Below are positions 14,292 through 20,909 of a stretch of DNA of 20,909 nt, piece by piece. The DNA lies in contig JACMQD010000039.1 of NCBI GenBank assembly GCA_014377155.1, forward strand, positions 1 through 20,909, in the 5' to 3' direction. The notes beneath the pieces are model-generated. The model saw only the letters and a list, made by a program, of their open reading frames with translations, did no database searches and was not told the origin of the DNA. The first letter of the stretch is position 1. The number at the start of each line of letters is the position of its first letter. This DNA is from Herminiimonas sp. Lineage in GTDB: Bacteria; Pseudomonadota; Gammaproteobacteria; Burkholderiales; Burkholderiaceae. The translations under genes were made by a program, and so were the position numbers.

Positions 14292-15652
14292 TTGTCCTTT
14301 TTCAATTTTGTCATGTCGTGCACAGCGGGCGCCCCGCCCGGTACCACCGCCATGCCGACCGCAGGTTTGGCGGGCGTATCATCGAGCGCACTGGCGGATT
14401 TTTCCCGCAGCTGGCCCACATGTCCGCCCAGCCGAGCCACTTCGTCATTGGCCGCGCGCCACACTGCACCGGGTGCGTCGGCAATCTCTTGCATCATCTG
14501 GTAGTTACTGAATGGACTTTGGTAGGGTGGCGCGCCGACGCCTGTATTGGTCTGCGTCGGCGCGTCCGGCGTGCCCGATCGAGATGTCGGCATCGAATGC
14601 GCCTTGGCGGCCTGACCCGAAACAGGATCGAGATTGCGCCCTACCACGTTGGGCGAACGTGGCAAGGTCGTCGCTGATTGCGGCCCGGGCCGCTGGTCGG
14701 GCGTCGTTACTGCCTTGCCTGACTCCAGTTGCGTGATCGTGAGCGCACCATTGACTTTTTCGGCGGTAAATTCAATGCTGTCACCGGCTTTGACCTTGCC
14801 GATCATTGCGCGATCGGCAAGGTCAAACACCATTGTCATGGCTGGCATGGACAGATTGGCGAGTGGCCCGTGACTGATCGTAATTTTCCCCTGATCCGGA
14901 TCGACTTTTTTGACCGTTCCGGCACTCAAAGTGCCGTTCGACGCATAGGTGCGTGCTGGCGTCGTCGCGCTCACTTGCGTGCGCGCCGCAGCAATTGGTT
15001 GCGCCGGGACAGGTGCGACGACAGAGCCCGACGTGGCCTTGGTTTGCTTGAGCTGCGTGACGGTCAACTCGCCATTGGCTTTTTCGGCCATGAATGAAAT
15101 GTTGTCGCCGGCTTTCACGTTATTGAGGAGCGTCGCATTGGCAACCCGAAATACCATGGACATGGCCGGCATTTGCAGGTTGGCCAAGGGACCATGATCA
15201 ATGGTGATCTCGCCTTGGCCGACGTCGACCTCTTGGACGACACCGGCGCTCATCGACGCAGCCGCACCACTGGATGCGAACGACAATGAGGTTAGCATGG
15301 CAGGCTTGGCTGTTACACCGCTGGACACGCCTGACGCTGAGGCGGGCTCCAGGCGCGTGATGGTCAATGCACCATTGATTTTTTCAGCATTGAAACAGAT
15401 ATCGTCGCCTGGTTTAACGGCCGACAACATGGCTGGATCGCTCACGCGGAACAGCATCGTCATCGCGGGCATGTTTAGGTTCGCGAGAGGCCCGTGGGCG
15501 ACCGTCATTTTCCCCTGCGCGGCGTCGATTTTCTTGACAACGCCCTTGCTCAAGGCCTGCGCAGTGGCGGATGTTGTAGTTTGGGCGAATGACGCGGCTG
15601 GAATGCCCACCAATAAGGCGACCATAACGGCGCCGTTCAACAAAACTTTCAT
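14288..15652 (-). CDS. Periplasmic protein with three tandem CusF-like copper-binding domains
   Basis: A 454-residue protein with a Sec signal (residues 1-23, ending ASFAQ). Three CusF-type OB-fold domains lie at about 35-103, 135-203 and 244-311. Each has HGPLANLxMPAM followed by T/S-M: H53/M61/M64/M66, H153/M161/M164/M166 and H261/M269/M272/M274. In E. coli CusF the Cu(I) site is His, two Met and a capping Trp; here Met stands in the Trp position of all three. Linkers are Ala/Ser/Thr/Pro-rich. The tail (312-454) is low complexity except for a segment (NYQMMQEIADAPGAVWRAAN, then EVARLGGHVGQLR) of unknown role. ATG 15652 has AGGGA 7 bases upstream; the frame continues 75 bases further but into promoter DNA. 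First gene of the copper operon, behind a perfect CopR/CusR-type box. Confidence 0.93.
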   Translation of the reverse strand: MKVLLNGAVMVALLVGIPAASFAQTTTSATAQALSKGVVKKIDAAQGKMTVAHGPLANLNMPAMTMLFRVSDPAMLSAVKPGDDICFNAEKINGALTITRLEPASASGVSSGVTAKPAMLTSLSFASSGAAASMSAGVVQEVDVGQGEITIDHGPLANLQMPAMSMVFRVANATLLNNVKAGDNISFMAEKANGELTVTQLKQTKATSGSVVAPVPAQPIAAARTQVSATTPARTYASNGTLSAGTVKKVDPDQGKITISHGPLANLSMPAMTMVFDLADRAMIGKVKAGDSIEFTAEKVNGALTITQLESGKAVTTPDQRPGPQSATTLPRSPNVVGRNLDPVSGQAAKAHSMPTSRSGTPDAPTQTNTGVGAPPYQSPFSNYQMMQEIADAPGAVWRAANDEVARLGGHVGQLREKSASALDDTPAKPAVGMAVVPGGAPAVHDMTKLKKDK

Positions 15653-15727
15653 GACTGATCCCTGGACGAATATCGTGTCAACGATGGTGACTTGTGGCGA
15701 AAAATGGCTGAACGCCACTCGATGCAT

Positions 15728-15785
15728 ATTTTACGGAGCCAAAACAGACAGTCGTGTTACTGCAACATTACAAGTTTGTAATGTT
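15728..15785 (-). promoter_or_regulatory. CopR/CusR-box promoter of the copper operon
   Basis: A perfect palindrome with 10-bp arms (15764-15773 and 15776-15785) contains ATTACA-N4-TGTAAT at 15767-15782. In the direction of the operon a second half-site, AGTAAC (15761-15756), lies 11 bp on, and a -10 element TAAAAT (15733-15728) lies 33 bp beyond the box. No good -35 is present, as expected for an activator-dependent promoter. The implied transcript start is near 15721, about 70 bases before the ATG. Confidence 0.85.
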
Positions 15786-15817
15786 CGCGTGCTGTTGGAC
15801 GAAGGGTCGAAAGCGAG

Positions 15818-15836
15818 TCGCGCTCGGCGAGCGCGA
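15818..15836 (-). terminator. Possible terminator hairpin after the sensor kinase gene
   Basis: TCGCGCTC (15818-15825) and GAGCGCGA (15829-15836) are perfectly complementary with a 3-base loop, 22 bases beyond the kinase stop. The T-run expected on the minus strand is weak (CTTTCG), so it may attenuate rather than stop transcription from the two-component operon into the copper operon. Confidence 0.4.
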
Positions 15837-15858
15837 TGGCGTTATGGAAGCAGTGGCG

Positions 15859-17262
15859 TTACCGAGGGGCCGGAAACAGCAGGCGAAATGTCGTCTGCTC
15901 GGTGTTGCTTTCAACCTGCGCCTGGCCGCCATGCATTTTCATGATGGACTGGACAATGGCCAGTCCAAGACCGGTCGACGTCGCTGAACCGCTGCGCGCG
16001 CGATCGACCCGGTAAAAGCGATCGAACAGCCATGGCAAATCCTCGGCATTGATCCGGGGACCCGGATTCATGACGGCCACCACGGTGTACTCACCCTGTG
16101 CGTAGGCCTGCAACTCGATTGCCCCACCCGGGGCCGTGTACCGGATCGCATTGGCTACCAGGTTATTGACAGCGCGGCGAATCAGCATGGCGTCGGCGGC
16201 AATCATGCCTTTCGAACGAACGATGAGCGTGACGCCCGCCTCATCGGCAATGCCCTCGAAGTAGTCGGCGATGCGTTGCAATTCGGTTGCCGGATCGAGC
16301 CACTGCTTTTCTAACGCGACCTGGGCATAATCGGCGCGTGCCAGAAACAGCATGCTTTCCACCATGCGCGCCAGCCGCTCGTATTCCTCGATATTTGACG
16401 CCAGCAATGCATGGTATTCCTCGCTAGCACGCGGCTGCGACAAGGCCACTTGAGTCTGCAGCATCAGGTTGTTGAGCGGCGTACGCATGTCATGTGCGAG
16501 ATCACCGGAAAATTGCGACAGGCGTTGAAAACTGTCATGCAGGCGGTCTAGCATGCCGTTGAAGGATTCAACCAGTGCACGCATTTCTGCCGGCGCCTCA
16601 CTGGCGTCGAGTCGAGTATCGAGATGCTGCGCCGTGATGAACTGGGCCTGTGTTGCAATCATGCGGACGGGCCGCAAACCCTTGCGGGTAAGCGCGTAGC
16701 CAGCCAGGGCGGCGAGCAGTGCGCCGAACAGGACGCCGACGAACACATCACTGCGAAATGCGTCCAGTAGCGCCATGCGATCCGACGTCGTGCGCGCCAC
16801 CACGATCTGCACCCGCTCTGCGCTATTGCCGACAACACCCAACGCCGCAATCGTTCGCGCCGGCGCGCCAGACGGTAACGTCCACACCTTCAGCGCCGCT
16901 TTGTCGGGAATGTGATTGACAGCGGTCATCGGCATCGCTGGCCAGGCACCCAGCATCGGTCGATTTTCCAGTAATTTTTCACCGGTGGCCGACCGCATGA
17001 TCAGGATCAGTCCATCATGTTCTGCAATCGCGTCTAAAAACCGGTGCGGGTCTTTCCGAATCGATACAGCCGATGGCGTCTCGACAAGCAAATGGCGCAC
17101 CAACGCAACCTTGCCTACCAACTCGCTATCGTCTCTTGCCTCCAACTGCGTTGCGAGTGACTGGTACAAATACATGCCGACACCGGCAAACGTCAGCACC
17201 GCCGCCAGCGCGAACATGCACCCCAACTGTGTTGTAAGTGAAAAGGATCGCAACGACCTCAT
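15859..17262 (-). CDS. Heavy-metal (CusS/CopS-type) sensor histidine kinase
   Basis: A 467-residue membrane kinase. TM1 is about 12-34 and TM2 about 172-191, enclosing a periplasmic sensor of about 137 residues. A HAMP domain (about 192-245, beginning [14 protein letters not shown]) leads to the phospho-acceptor [13 protein letters not shown] with H257. The ATPase domain shows the N box ([11 protein letters not shown]371), the NPGP stretch, the F box (FDRFYRVD) and GLGLAI (431-436). This layout and the HAMP sequence are those of the CusS/CopS/IrlS heavy-metal kinases. The periplasmic part would bind Cu(I) or Ag(I); no strong Met/His cluster is obvious apart from [10 protein letters not shown] near 103-112. 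Its ATG overlaps the regulator's stop by ATGA, so the pair is translated together. It ends 207 bp before the copper operon it likely controls. Confidence 0.93.
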   Translation of the reverse strand: MRSLRSFSLTTQLGCMFALAAVLTFAGVGMYLYQSLATQLEARDDSELVGKVALVRHLLVETPSAVSIRKDPHRFLDAIAEHDGLILIMRSATGEKLLENRPMLGAWPAMPMTAVNHIPDKAALKVWTLPSGAPARTIAALGVVGNSAERVQIVVARTTSDRMALLDAFRSDVFVGVLFGALLAALAGYALTRKGLRPVRMIATQAQFITAQHLDTRLDASEAPAEMRALVESFNGMLDRLHDSFQRLSQFSGDLAHDMRTPLNNLMLQTQVALSQPRASEEYHALLASNIEEYERLARMVESMLFLARADYAQVALEKQWLDPATELQRIADYFEGIADEAGVTLIVRSKGMIAADAMLIRRAVNNLVANAIRYTAPGGAIELQAYAQGEYTVVAVMNPGPRINAEDLPWLFDRFYRVDRARSGSATSTGLGLAIVQSIMKMHGGQAQVESNTEQTTFRLLFPAPR

Positions 17263-17930
17263 CGACGATGTTCCAGAATATATCCCATGCCGCGCACGGT
17301 ATGAATCAGTTTGTCTGTGTACGAATCGTCAATTTTTGCACGCAGGCGTCGTACGGCTACATCCACCACATTGGTATCGCTGTCGAAATTCATGTCCCAC
17401 ACCTGGGAGGCAATCAGCGAGCGTGACAGCACTTCGCCCTCCCGCTTGGCTAACAAGTGAAGTAATGCAAATTCCTTCACTGTCAGATCGATCCGTTCAC
17501 CGGCACGCGACACCCGTCTTTTCAGTACATCGATTTCCATGTTTGCCACCTGCAGCCGGTCCGATTCGCGGATTGGACCGCGTCGCAGTAAGGTACGAAT
17601 GCGGGTAACCAGTTCAGCAAAAGCAAAGGGTTTGATCAGATAATCATCGGCCCCGAGTTCAAGACCTTTAATGCGGTCTTCCACATCGTCGCGGGCGGTC
17701 AGAAACAAGACCGGCGTTTCCTGTGTCTTGCGCAGTGCCTGCACGACTTGCCAGCCATCCATACCCGGCAGCATGACGTCAAGGACGATCAGATCGAACG
17801 ACTCCGATTTCGCCAAATGTAGTCCATCGATACCGTTTCGTGCCCAGTCAACGACATACCCGGACTCGGTCAGCCCCTTGCGCAGATATTCGCCAGCCTT
17901 GGGCTCATCTTCCACCACCAGAATTCGCAT
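17259..17930 (-). CDS. OmpR-family response regulator (CusR/CopR-type)
   Basis: A 223-residue regulator. The receiver has the acidic pocket EDE (7-9), phospho-acceptor D51 ([14 protein letters not shown]), T78 and K100 (LIKPFAF). The C-terminal winged helix (about 125-220) ends with [13 protein letters not shown] and VRGMGYILE, as in CusR, CopR and other heavy-metal regulators. Phosphorylated by the kinase, it should bind direct or inverted ATTACA-like half-sites; three such boxes lie in this window. The ATG at 17930 has only a weak GGA upstream, so translation may be modest. The gene is divergent from the single-domain CusF gene with 165 bp between starts and a box in the middle, which allows autoregulation. 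Confidence 0.94.
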   Translation of the reverse strand: MRILVVEDEPKAGEYLRKGLTESGYVVDWARNGIDGLHLAKSESFDLIVLDVMLPGMDGWQVVQALRKTQETPVLFLTARDDVEDRIKGLELGADDYLIKPFAFAELVTRIRTLLRRGPIRESDRLQVANMEIDVLKRRVSRAGERIDLTVKEFALLHLLAKREGEVLSRSLIASQVWDMNFDSDTNVVDVAVRRLRAKIDDSYTDKLIHTVRGMGYILEHRR

Positions 17931-17990
17931 TATGTATTGGTCCAGTCAGAACATTTTTCGCCATTGTGGCTGAGTATTGCGTGCAAATAG

Positions 17991-18045
17991 ATTACGAAAA
18001 TGTAATGTGACTGTAATCCAATGGTTGCTGTGGCGCTATTACAAT
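17991..18045 (+). promoter_or_regulatory. CopR/CusR-box promoter of the CusF gene
   Basis: ATTACG-N4-TGTAAT occupies 17991-18006. A second TGTAAT at 18012-18017 repeats the half-site exactly 11 bp later (TGTAATGTGACTGTAAT), one helical turn, a pattern typical of OmpR-family binding. A -10 element TACAAT (18040-18045) starts 33 bp after the box, the same geometry as at the copper operon. The -35 position (TCCAAT) is poor. The same box may also act on the divergent regulator gene. Confidence 0.82.
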
Positions 18046-18095
18046 AAGCACTCAACCAATGCGGTCAAAAGCATCACCTATGTCAGGAGCGTTTC

Positions 18096-18428
18096 ATGAA
18101 GATCATTACACAGCCACTGTTTGCCGTCTTGCTTGCTTGTGCCACGCCGATGATGGTCCAGGCGCAAACGGCCGCCCTAACGACGGCGTCAGCACCGCAG
18201 GCAGCAGTGATGTCGACCGGCACGATCAAAAAAATTGACAATGAGCAGGCGAAAATGACGATCAGTCACGGCCCATTGGCAAACTTGGACATGCCGGCGA
18301 TGACCATGGTGTTCCGTGTAGCGCAGCCATCCATGCTTGGTACCGTCAAGGTGGGTGACACTATCCAATTTAAAGCAGACAAGGTCGACGGCGCCTTCAC
18401 CGTCGTACAGCTTGCGCTCGCAAAATAA
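18096..18428 (+). CDS. Single-domain CusF-like periplasmic copper-binding protein
   Basis: A 110-residue protein: Sec signal 1-23 (ending MVQAQ), a short Ala/Thr linker, then one CusF-type OB fold (about 41-106). The metal site is H58 with M66, M69 and M71 (SHGPLANLDMPAMTMVF); as in the three-domain protein, Met replaces the Trp of E. coli CusF. It closely resembles domain 3 of that protein, down to KVGDTIQF versus KAGDSIEF. It should carry Cu(I), perhaps Ag(I), in the periplasm and pass it to an exporter or oxidase. AGGAG stands 6 bases before the ATG. It is transcribed away from the two-component genes under a CopR/CusR-type box. Confidence 0.93.
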   Translation: MKIITQPLFAVLLACATPMMVQAQTAALTTASAPQAAVMSTGTIKKIDNEQAKMTISHGPLANLDMPAMTMVFRVAQPSMLGTVKVGDTIQFKADKVDGAFTVVQLALAK

Positions 18429-18749
18429 AGTCGTGGACACCCGGCAATACGGACAGTAGGTGCGTTCGGCCGGGACGGACCTCGTCTGCCAGCCAAGCGC
18501 ACCATTGCGTTGCAATTACGAATCTAAACCAGCATTCACCGTCGCTGACGCATCTTCTACTGAAATAGGCGCATGAACGGATAACACACCTGAATCGCTT
18601 CTTGCACCGCAATCATTCTTGACCGCGTATCGACCGACATACGCATACAGGGATCGTACTGCTGGAACGGCGCAACGACTGATCGATGGCCGTCTACCGA
18701 TGGTGTCCCATTCTAAGGAGTGATTCGGAACACCTTTCCTGCATTAAGT
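18429..18749. other. Gap of about 320 bp between convergent genes, nothing recognised
   Basis: This lies between the stop of the CusF gene and the stop of the minus-strand lipoprotein gene. I see no ORF with a ribosome-binding site, no insertion-sequence motif and no stem with a T-run. Open frames here are short and low in coding character. It probably holds the two 3' untranslated regions. Confidence 0.4.
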
Positions 18750-18896
18750 CTATTGTCCTCCATGACCATAAGTCATGTCGCGTTGCGCTGTGCCGGCAGC
18801 ACTGCTTGTGCCCGCGCCGGATGCGCCACTGGACATGCCCAAACCGGAACATCCTGCCAGCAGCGCTACCAAGGTACCCACGATAAATAGTTTCAT
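18750..18896 (-). CDS. Small predicted lipoprotein, 48 residues
   Basis: The minus strand from ATG 18896 to TAG 18750 codes a tiny protein with a lipoprotein signal, MKLFIVGTLVALLAGC, whose Cys16 would be lipidated. It is followed by a Gly/Ser/Ala-rich stretch with Met (GMSSGASGAGTSSAA) and a C-terminus RDMTYGHGGQ containing Met, His and Tyr. AAAGGA stands 7 bases before the ATG, good support for a gene this small. It is too short for domain calls. Little glycine-rich lipoproteins of this look occur beside copper genes in related bacteria, but a function is not known to me; metal binding by the few Met/His residues is only a guess. A CopR-like box and a 10-bp hairpin lie upstream on its strand. 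Confidence 0.8.
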   Translation of the reverse strand: MKLFIVGTLVALLAGCSGLGMSSGASGAGTSSAAGTAQRDMTYGHGGQ

Positions 18897-18940
18897 TTGT
18901 TTTCCTTTGAGAATGCATTATGAATCGGTTATCTACGACA

Positions 18941-18968
18941 CGTTGTGCCGTATGGAAGCGGCACAACG
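18941..18968 (-). repeat. 10-bp inverted repeat in the lipoprotein gene leader
   Basis: CGTTGTGCCG (18941-18950) pairs exactly with CGGCACAACG (18959-18968) around an 8-base loop. It lies 45-72 bases before the lipoprotein ATG, between that start and the CopR-like box. It could be a leader hairpin in the mRNA, a stability element, or an operator for another regulator. Confidence 0.5.
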
Positions 18969-19010
18969 TTCACCACCTTGTTAGCGTAATGGAAAAGGTA
19001 AAAAATTTGG

Positions 19011-19026
19011 ATTACAAATGTGTAAT
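19011..19026. promoter_or_regulatory. Third CopR/CusR-like box
   Basis: ATTACAAATGTGTAAT fits ATTACA-N4-TGTAAT exactly. It lies 115 bp before the minus-strand lipoprotein and 363 bp before the plus-strand ATPase. Unlike the other two boxes, I find no extra half-site at 11 bp and no good -10 at 33 bp on either strand. A TAACAA (18983-18978) on the lipoprotein side is a possible -10 at 27 bp. The lipoprotein gene is the more likely target. Confidence 0.65.
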
Positions 19027-19190
19027 ACAAATTGGCACGGAAGAGCGCACAATCGTTTTGAATCGACCGGGGGGCCATCAAGATGTTCCATGAGAATGGG
19101 CCACCGCACCTAGTTTTCGATTTTAGTGAGGCGCCTGCGGTAAAGGGGTCAAACACGAAACGCTTGCAGCAGCGGTCCATTTTCGCATTT

Positions 19191-19232
19191 TTGATTCACA
19201 TCAAGTTTATTTCAACACGCCGGCACTAGGAT
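19191..19232 (+). promoter_or_regulatory. FNR/ANR-type class II promoter of the ATPase gene
   Basis: TTGATTCACATCAA (19191-19204) is a perfect match to the FNR/ANR consensus TTGAT-N4-ATCAA. A -10-like TAGGAT occupies 19227-19232. With a transcript start near 19239, the FNR site would be centred at about -41.5, the class II activating position. The leader to the ATPase ATG would be about 150 bases. This points to induction at low oxygen. No CueR-type (MerR-family) palindrome was seen. Confidence 0.72.
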
Positions 19233-19388
19233 GGAGCCAATTTTTACCCATGCTTGTTGGCAAACATTTTCATTCCTAGCGCGGCGGCCGCTTCGTCGGC
19301 GGCGTGCGATCAAGACTGGTCATCGACGTATCGTGCCGGACTGCTTTGACTTCCATAGTGGCCATGACACATTAATTGGAGTGACGCA

Positions 19389-20909
19389 ATGCAAGCCCAC
19401 GCACCGCATAAACATCCACACCCTTCCAATACGATTGCCGAAGGAGTAACTCCTCCGAATCCGGATAAACCTTATACCGATCCGGTATGCGGTATGCAAG
19501 TTGCAGCCAATCCGCAAAAGACCGTGACCCACGCCGAACAAGCCTTTTATTTCTGCAGTACCGGGTGCATGGAAAAGTTTCGGGCCAATCCGCAGACTTA
19601 TCTCGCGCCACGTCCCCCTGCGGCCAATGATGTGCATGCTCAGGGAACAATTTTTACCTGTCCCATGCACCCGGAAATCCGCCAGAACGCGCCGGGCAAT
19701 TGCCCGCTCTGCGGGATGGCACTGGAACCGTTGATGCCGTCGCTGGATGATACGGAAAATCCGGAATTGGCGGACTTCCGACGCCGGTTCTGGTGGACGT
19801 TGCCACTGACGGTGGTGGTCACGGCCCTGGCCATGTTCGGCCATCAGTTCATTGATGGCGGACTGCCAAAACAAAGCTGGATCGAACTGGGCTTGAGCAC
19901 GCCGGTCGTGCTCTGGGCCGGGTGGCCTTTTTTCCAACGTGGGCTGCAATCGCTTGTCAACCGCAGTCCCAATATGTGGACGCTCATCGCGACAGGCGTG
20001 GCGGCCGCGTTTGGCTACAGCATCGTTGCCACCCTTGTGCCAGGCTTGTTCCCTGCCACGTTTGTAAGTCATGGTCGCATTGGCGTGTATTACGAAGCGG
20101 CTGCCGTGATTGTGTCGCTCACGCTGCTGGGTCAGATTATGGAACTGCGCGCCCGGTCGCAAACCTCGGCGGCGATCAAGTCCCTGCTTGGTCTGGCCCC
20201 CAAGACGGCGCGCCGGATACGAGACGATGGCAGCGAAGAAGACGTGCCGCTGACCCACGTGCACATGGGCGATATCCTGCGCGTGCGCCCGGGAGAGAAA
20301 GTGCCCGTTGACGGCGTAGTCACCGAAGGCGAGAGCGCCGTCGATGAATCGATGCTCACCGGCGAACCGCTGCCGGTGACCAAGCGCGCCGGCGACAAGG
20401 TCATTGGCGCCACGATGAACGCCAGCGGCAGTCTAGTCATTCGCTCGGAAAAAGTGGGCTCTCAAACCATGCTGTCGCAGATTGTACAAATGGTGGCGCA
20501 AGCCCAACGCACACGTGCTCCGATGCAGCGCCTGGCCGATGTGGTGGCAGGCTATTTTGTCGTGATCGTCGTTGGCATTGCGCTGCTGACGCTGTTGGGT
20601 TGGGGGTTCTTCGGGCCGCAGCCGAGCTGGGTGTATGGCTTTGTCAATGCCGTGGCGGTGCTGATCATCGCGTGTCCATGTGCACTGGGACTGGCTACCC
20701 CGATGTCGATCATGGCGGCCACGGGCCGGGCCGCAACCCAGGGTGTGCTGTTTCGTGACGCCGCCGCCATTGAAAACATGCGCAAGGTCGATACGCTCAT
20801 CGTCGACAAGACCGGTACCCTTACCGAAGGCAAGCCGGCATTCGATCGTGTCATCCCGGCTGCGGGATTCACCGAAGAAGAGGTACTGCAAATTGCGGCC
20901 AGCATTGAT
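19389..20909 (+). CDS. Copper-type P1B ATPase with YHS and metal-binding N-terminus (3' end outside window)
   Basis: The first 507 residues of a copper/silver-exporting ATPase, open to the last base. It begins with a His-rich tip (HAPHKHPHP), then a YHS domain (about 29-73: DPVCGM with FCSTGC) and a heavy-metal-binding domain (about 89-115: [21 protein letters not shown]), instead of the usual CxxC HMA domains. The pump follows: TM segments from residue 134, the actuator motif TGE (324-326), the Cu(I) path CPC (429-431, [13 protein letters not shown]) and the phosphorylation motif DKTGT (473-477, D473). The ATP-binding domain and last TM helices lie beyond the window. It should move Cu(I) from cytoplasm to periplasm, where the CusF proteins could receive it. 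GGAG stands 7 bases before ATG 19389. Confidence 0.95.
   Translation, partial: MQAHAPHKHPHPSNTIAEGVTPPNPDKPYTDPVCGMQVAANPQKTVTHAEQAFYFCSTGCMEKFRANPQTYLAPRPPAANDVHAQGTIFTCPMHPEIRQNAPGNCPLCGMALEPLMPSLDDTENPELADFRRRFWWTLPLTVVVTALAMFGHQFIDGGLPKQSWIELGLSTPVVLWAGWPFFQRGLQSLVNRSPNMWTLIATGVAAAFGYSIVATLVPGLFPATFVSHGRIGVYYEAAAVIVSLTLLGQIMELRARSQTSAAIKSLLGLAPKTARRIRDDGSEEDVPLTHVHMGDILRVRPGEKVPVDGVVTEGESAVDESMLTGEPLPVTKRAGDKVIGATMNASGSLVIRSEKVGSQTMLSQIVQMVAQAQRTRAPMQRLADVVAGYFVVIVVGIALLTLLGWGFFGPQPSWVYGFVNAVAVLIIACPCALGLATPMSIMAATGRAATQGVLFRDAAAIENMRKVDTLIVDKTGTLTEGKPAFDRVIPAAGFTEEEVLQIAASID

Noticed and set aside
13789..14511. Plus-strand ORF (240 residues)
   Set aside because: Antisense to the TolC-family gene and the end of the triple-CusF gene.
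14720..15550. Repeated similar blocks, considered as a CRISPR-like or tandem-repeat array
   Set aside because: They are the coding sequence of three CusF domains, too long and too divergent at DNA level for a CRISPR.
15201..15944. Plus-strand ORF (247 residues)
   Set aside because: Antisense to the triple-CusF gene and its promoter; the repeats seen in it are the mirror of the CusF repeats.
19320..20264. Minus-strand ORF (314 residues)
   Set aside because: Antisense to the P1B ATPase, which has unmistakable motifs on the plus strand.
1..20909. tRNA, rRNA, riboswitch or replication origin
   Set aside because: No cloverleaf, rRNA-like sequence, known riboswitch core or DnaA-box cluster was seen by eye; covariance-model searches were not possible.

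Overview
The window looks like a chromosomal accessory stretch from a beta-proteobacterium. Burkholderiales is likely, and an Oxalobacteraceae-type genome is my best guess from the protein style, not a proven assignment. It splits into a patchy, partly decayed left half (about 1-11000) and a compact copper-handling locus on the right (about 11028-20909) that runs off the end of the window.

Left half. The 3' end of a DUF6351-family secreted protein gene (1-426) converges on a Bcr/CflA-like MFS exporter gene (700-1941, minus) across a near-perfect bidirectional terminator hairpin. About 1 kb without a recognisable gene leads to a cytoplasmic DsbA/thioredoxin-like protein (2991-3530). A minus-strand row follows: an intact JmjC/cupin_8-like oxygenase gene (about 6409-5462), a 2OG-Fe(II) oxygenase gene damaged by a deletion and frameshift (5288-4517), and an FkbM methyltransferase gene broken by what looks like loss of one G from a GGGG run (4510-3807). 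Next comes a graveyard: the N-terminal scrap of an aldo/keto reductase with an in-frame stop, running into the 3' end of an IS3-family transposase. A TetR gene (WHG-type) faces an operon of two membrane proteins, one ABA4-like and one an unnamed protein of about seven TM segments. Two copies of ATTGACACTGTCAAT lie between them. A hypothetical gene (10458-10021) and a collapsed IS66 remnant close this half.

Right half. A four-gene minus-strand operon encodes a periplasmic protein with three tandem CusF-like copper-binding domains, a TolC-type outer-membrane lipoprotein, a Tat-exported multicopper oxidase whose motif spacing fits a two-domain enzyme, and a small cupredoxin. Upstream is a CusR/CusS-type two-component pair, divergent from a single-domain CusF gene. 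Then come a 48-aa lipoprotein gene (18896-18750) and a copper-type P1B ATPase with an N-terminal YHS domain and metal-binding domain (19389 to the window end).

Regulation. ATTAC(A/G)-N4-TGTAAT occurs three times, always in front of copper genes. At the two clearest promoters the distance from box to -10 is the same (33 bp), and a second half-site lies 11 bp further on, as expected for an OmpR-family regulator. The ATPase instead has a textbook FNR/ANR-type site (TTGATTCACATCAA) with a -10 at class II spacing, so it may respond to low oxygen. Together the locus suggests Cu(I) pumped out of the cytoplasm by the ATPase, captured by CusF domains, oxidised or buffered by the oxidase and cupredoxin, and a TolC channel without a visible RND partner.
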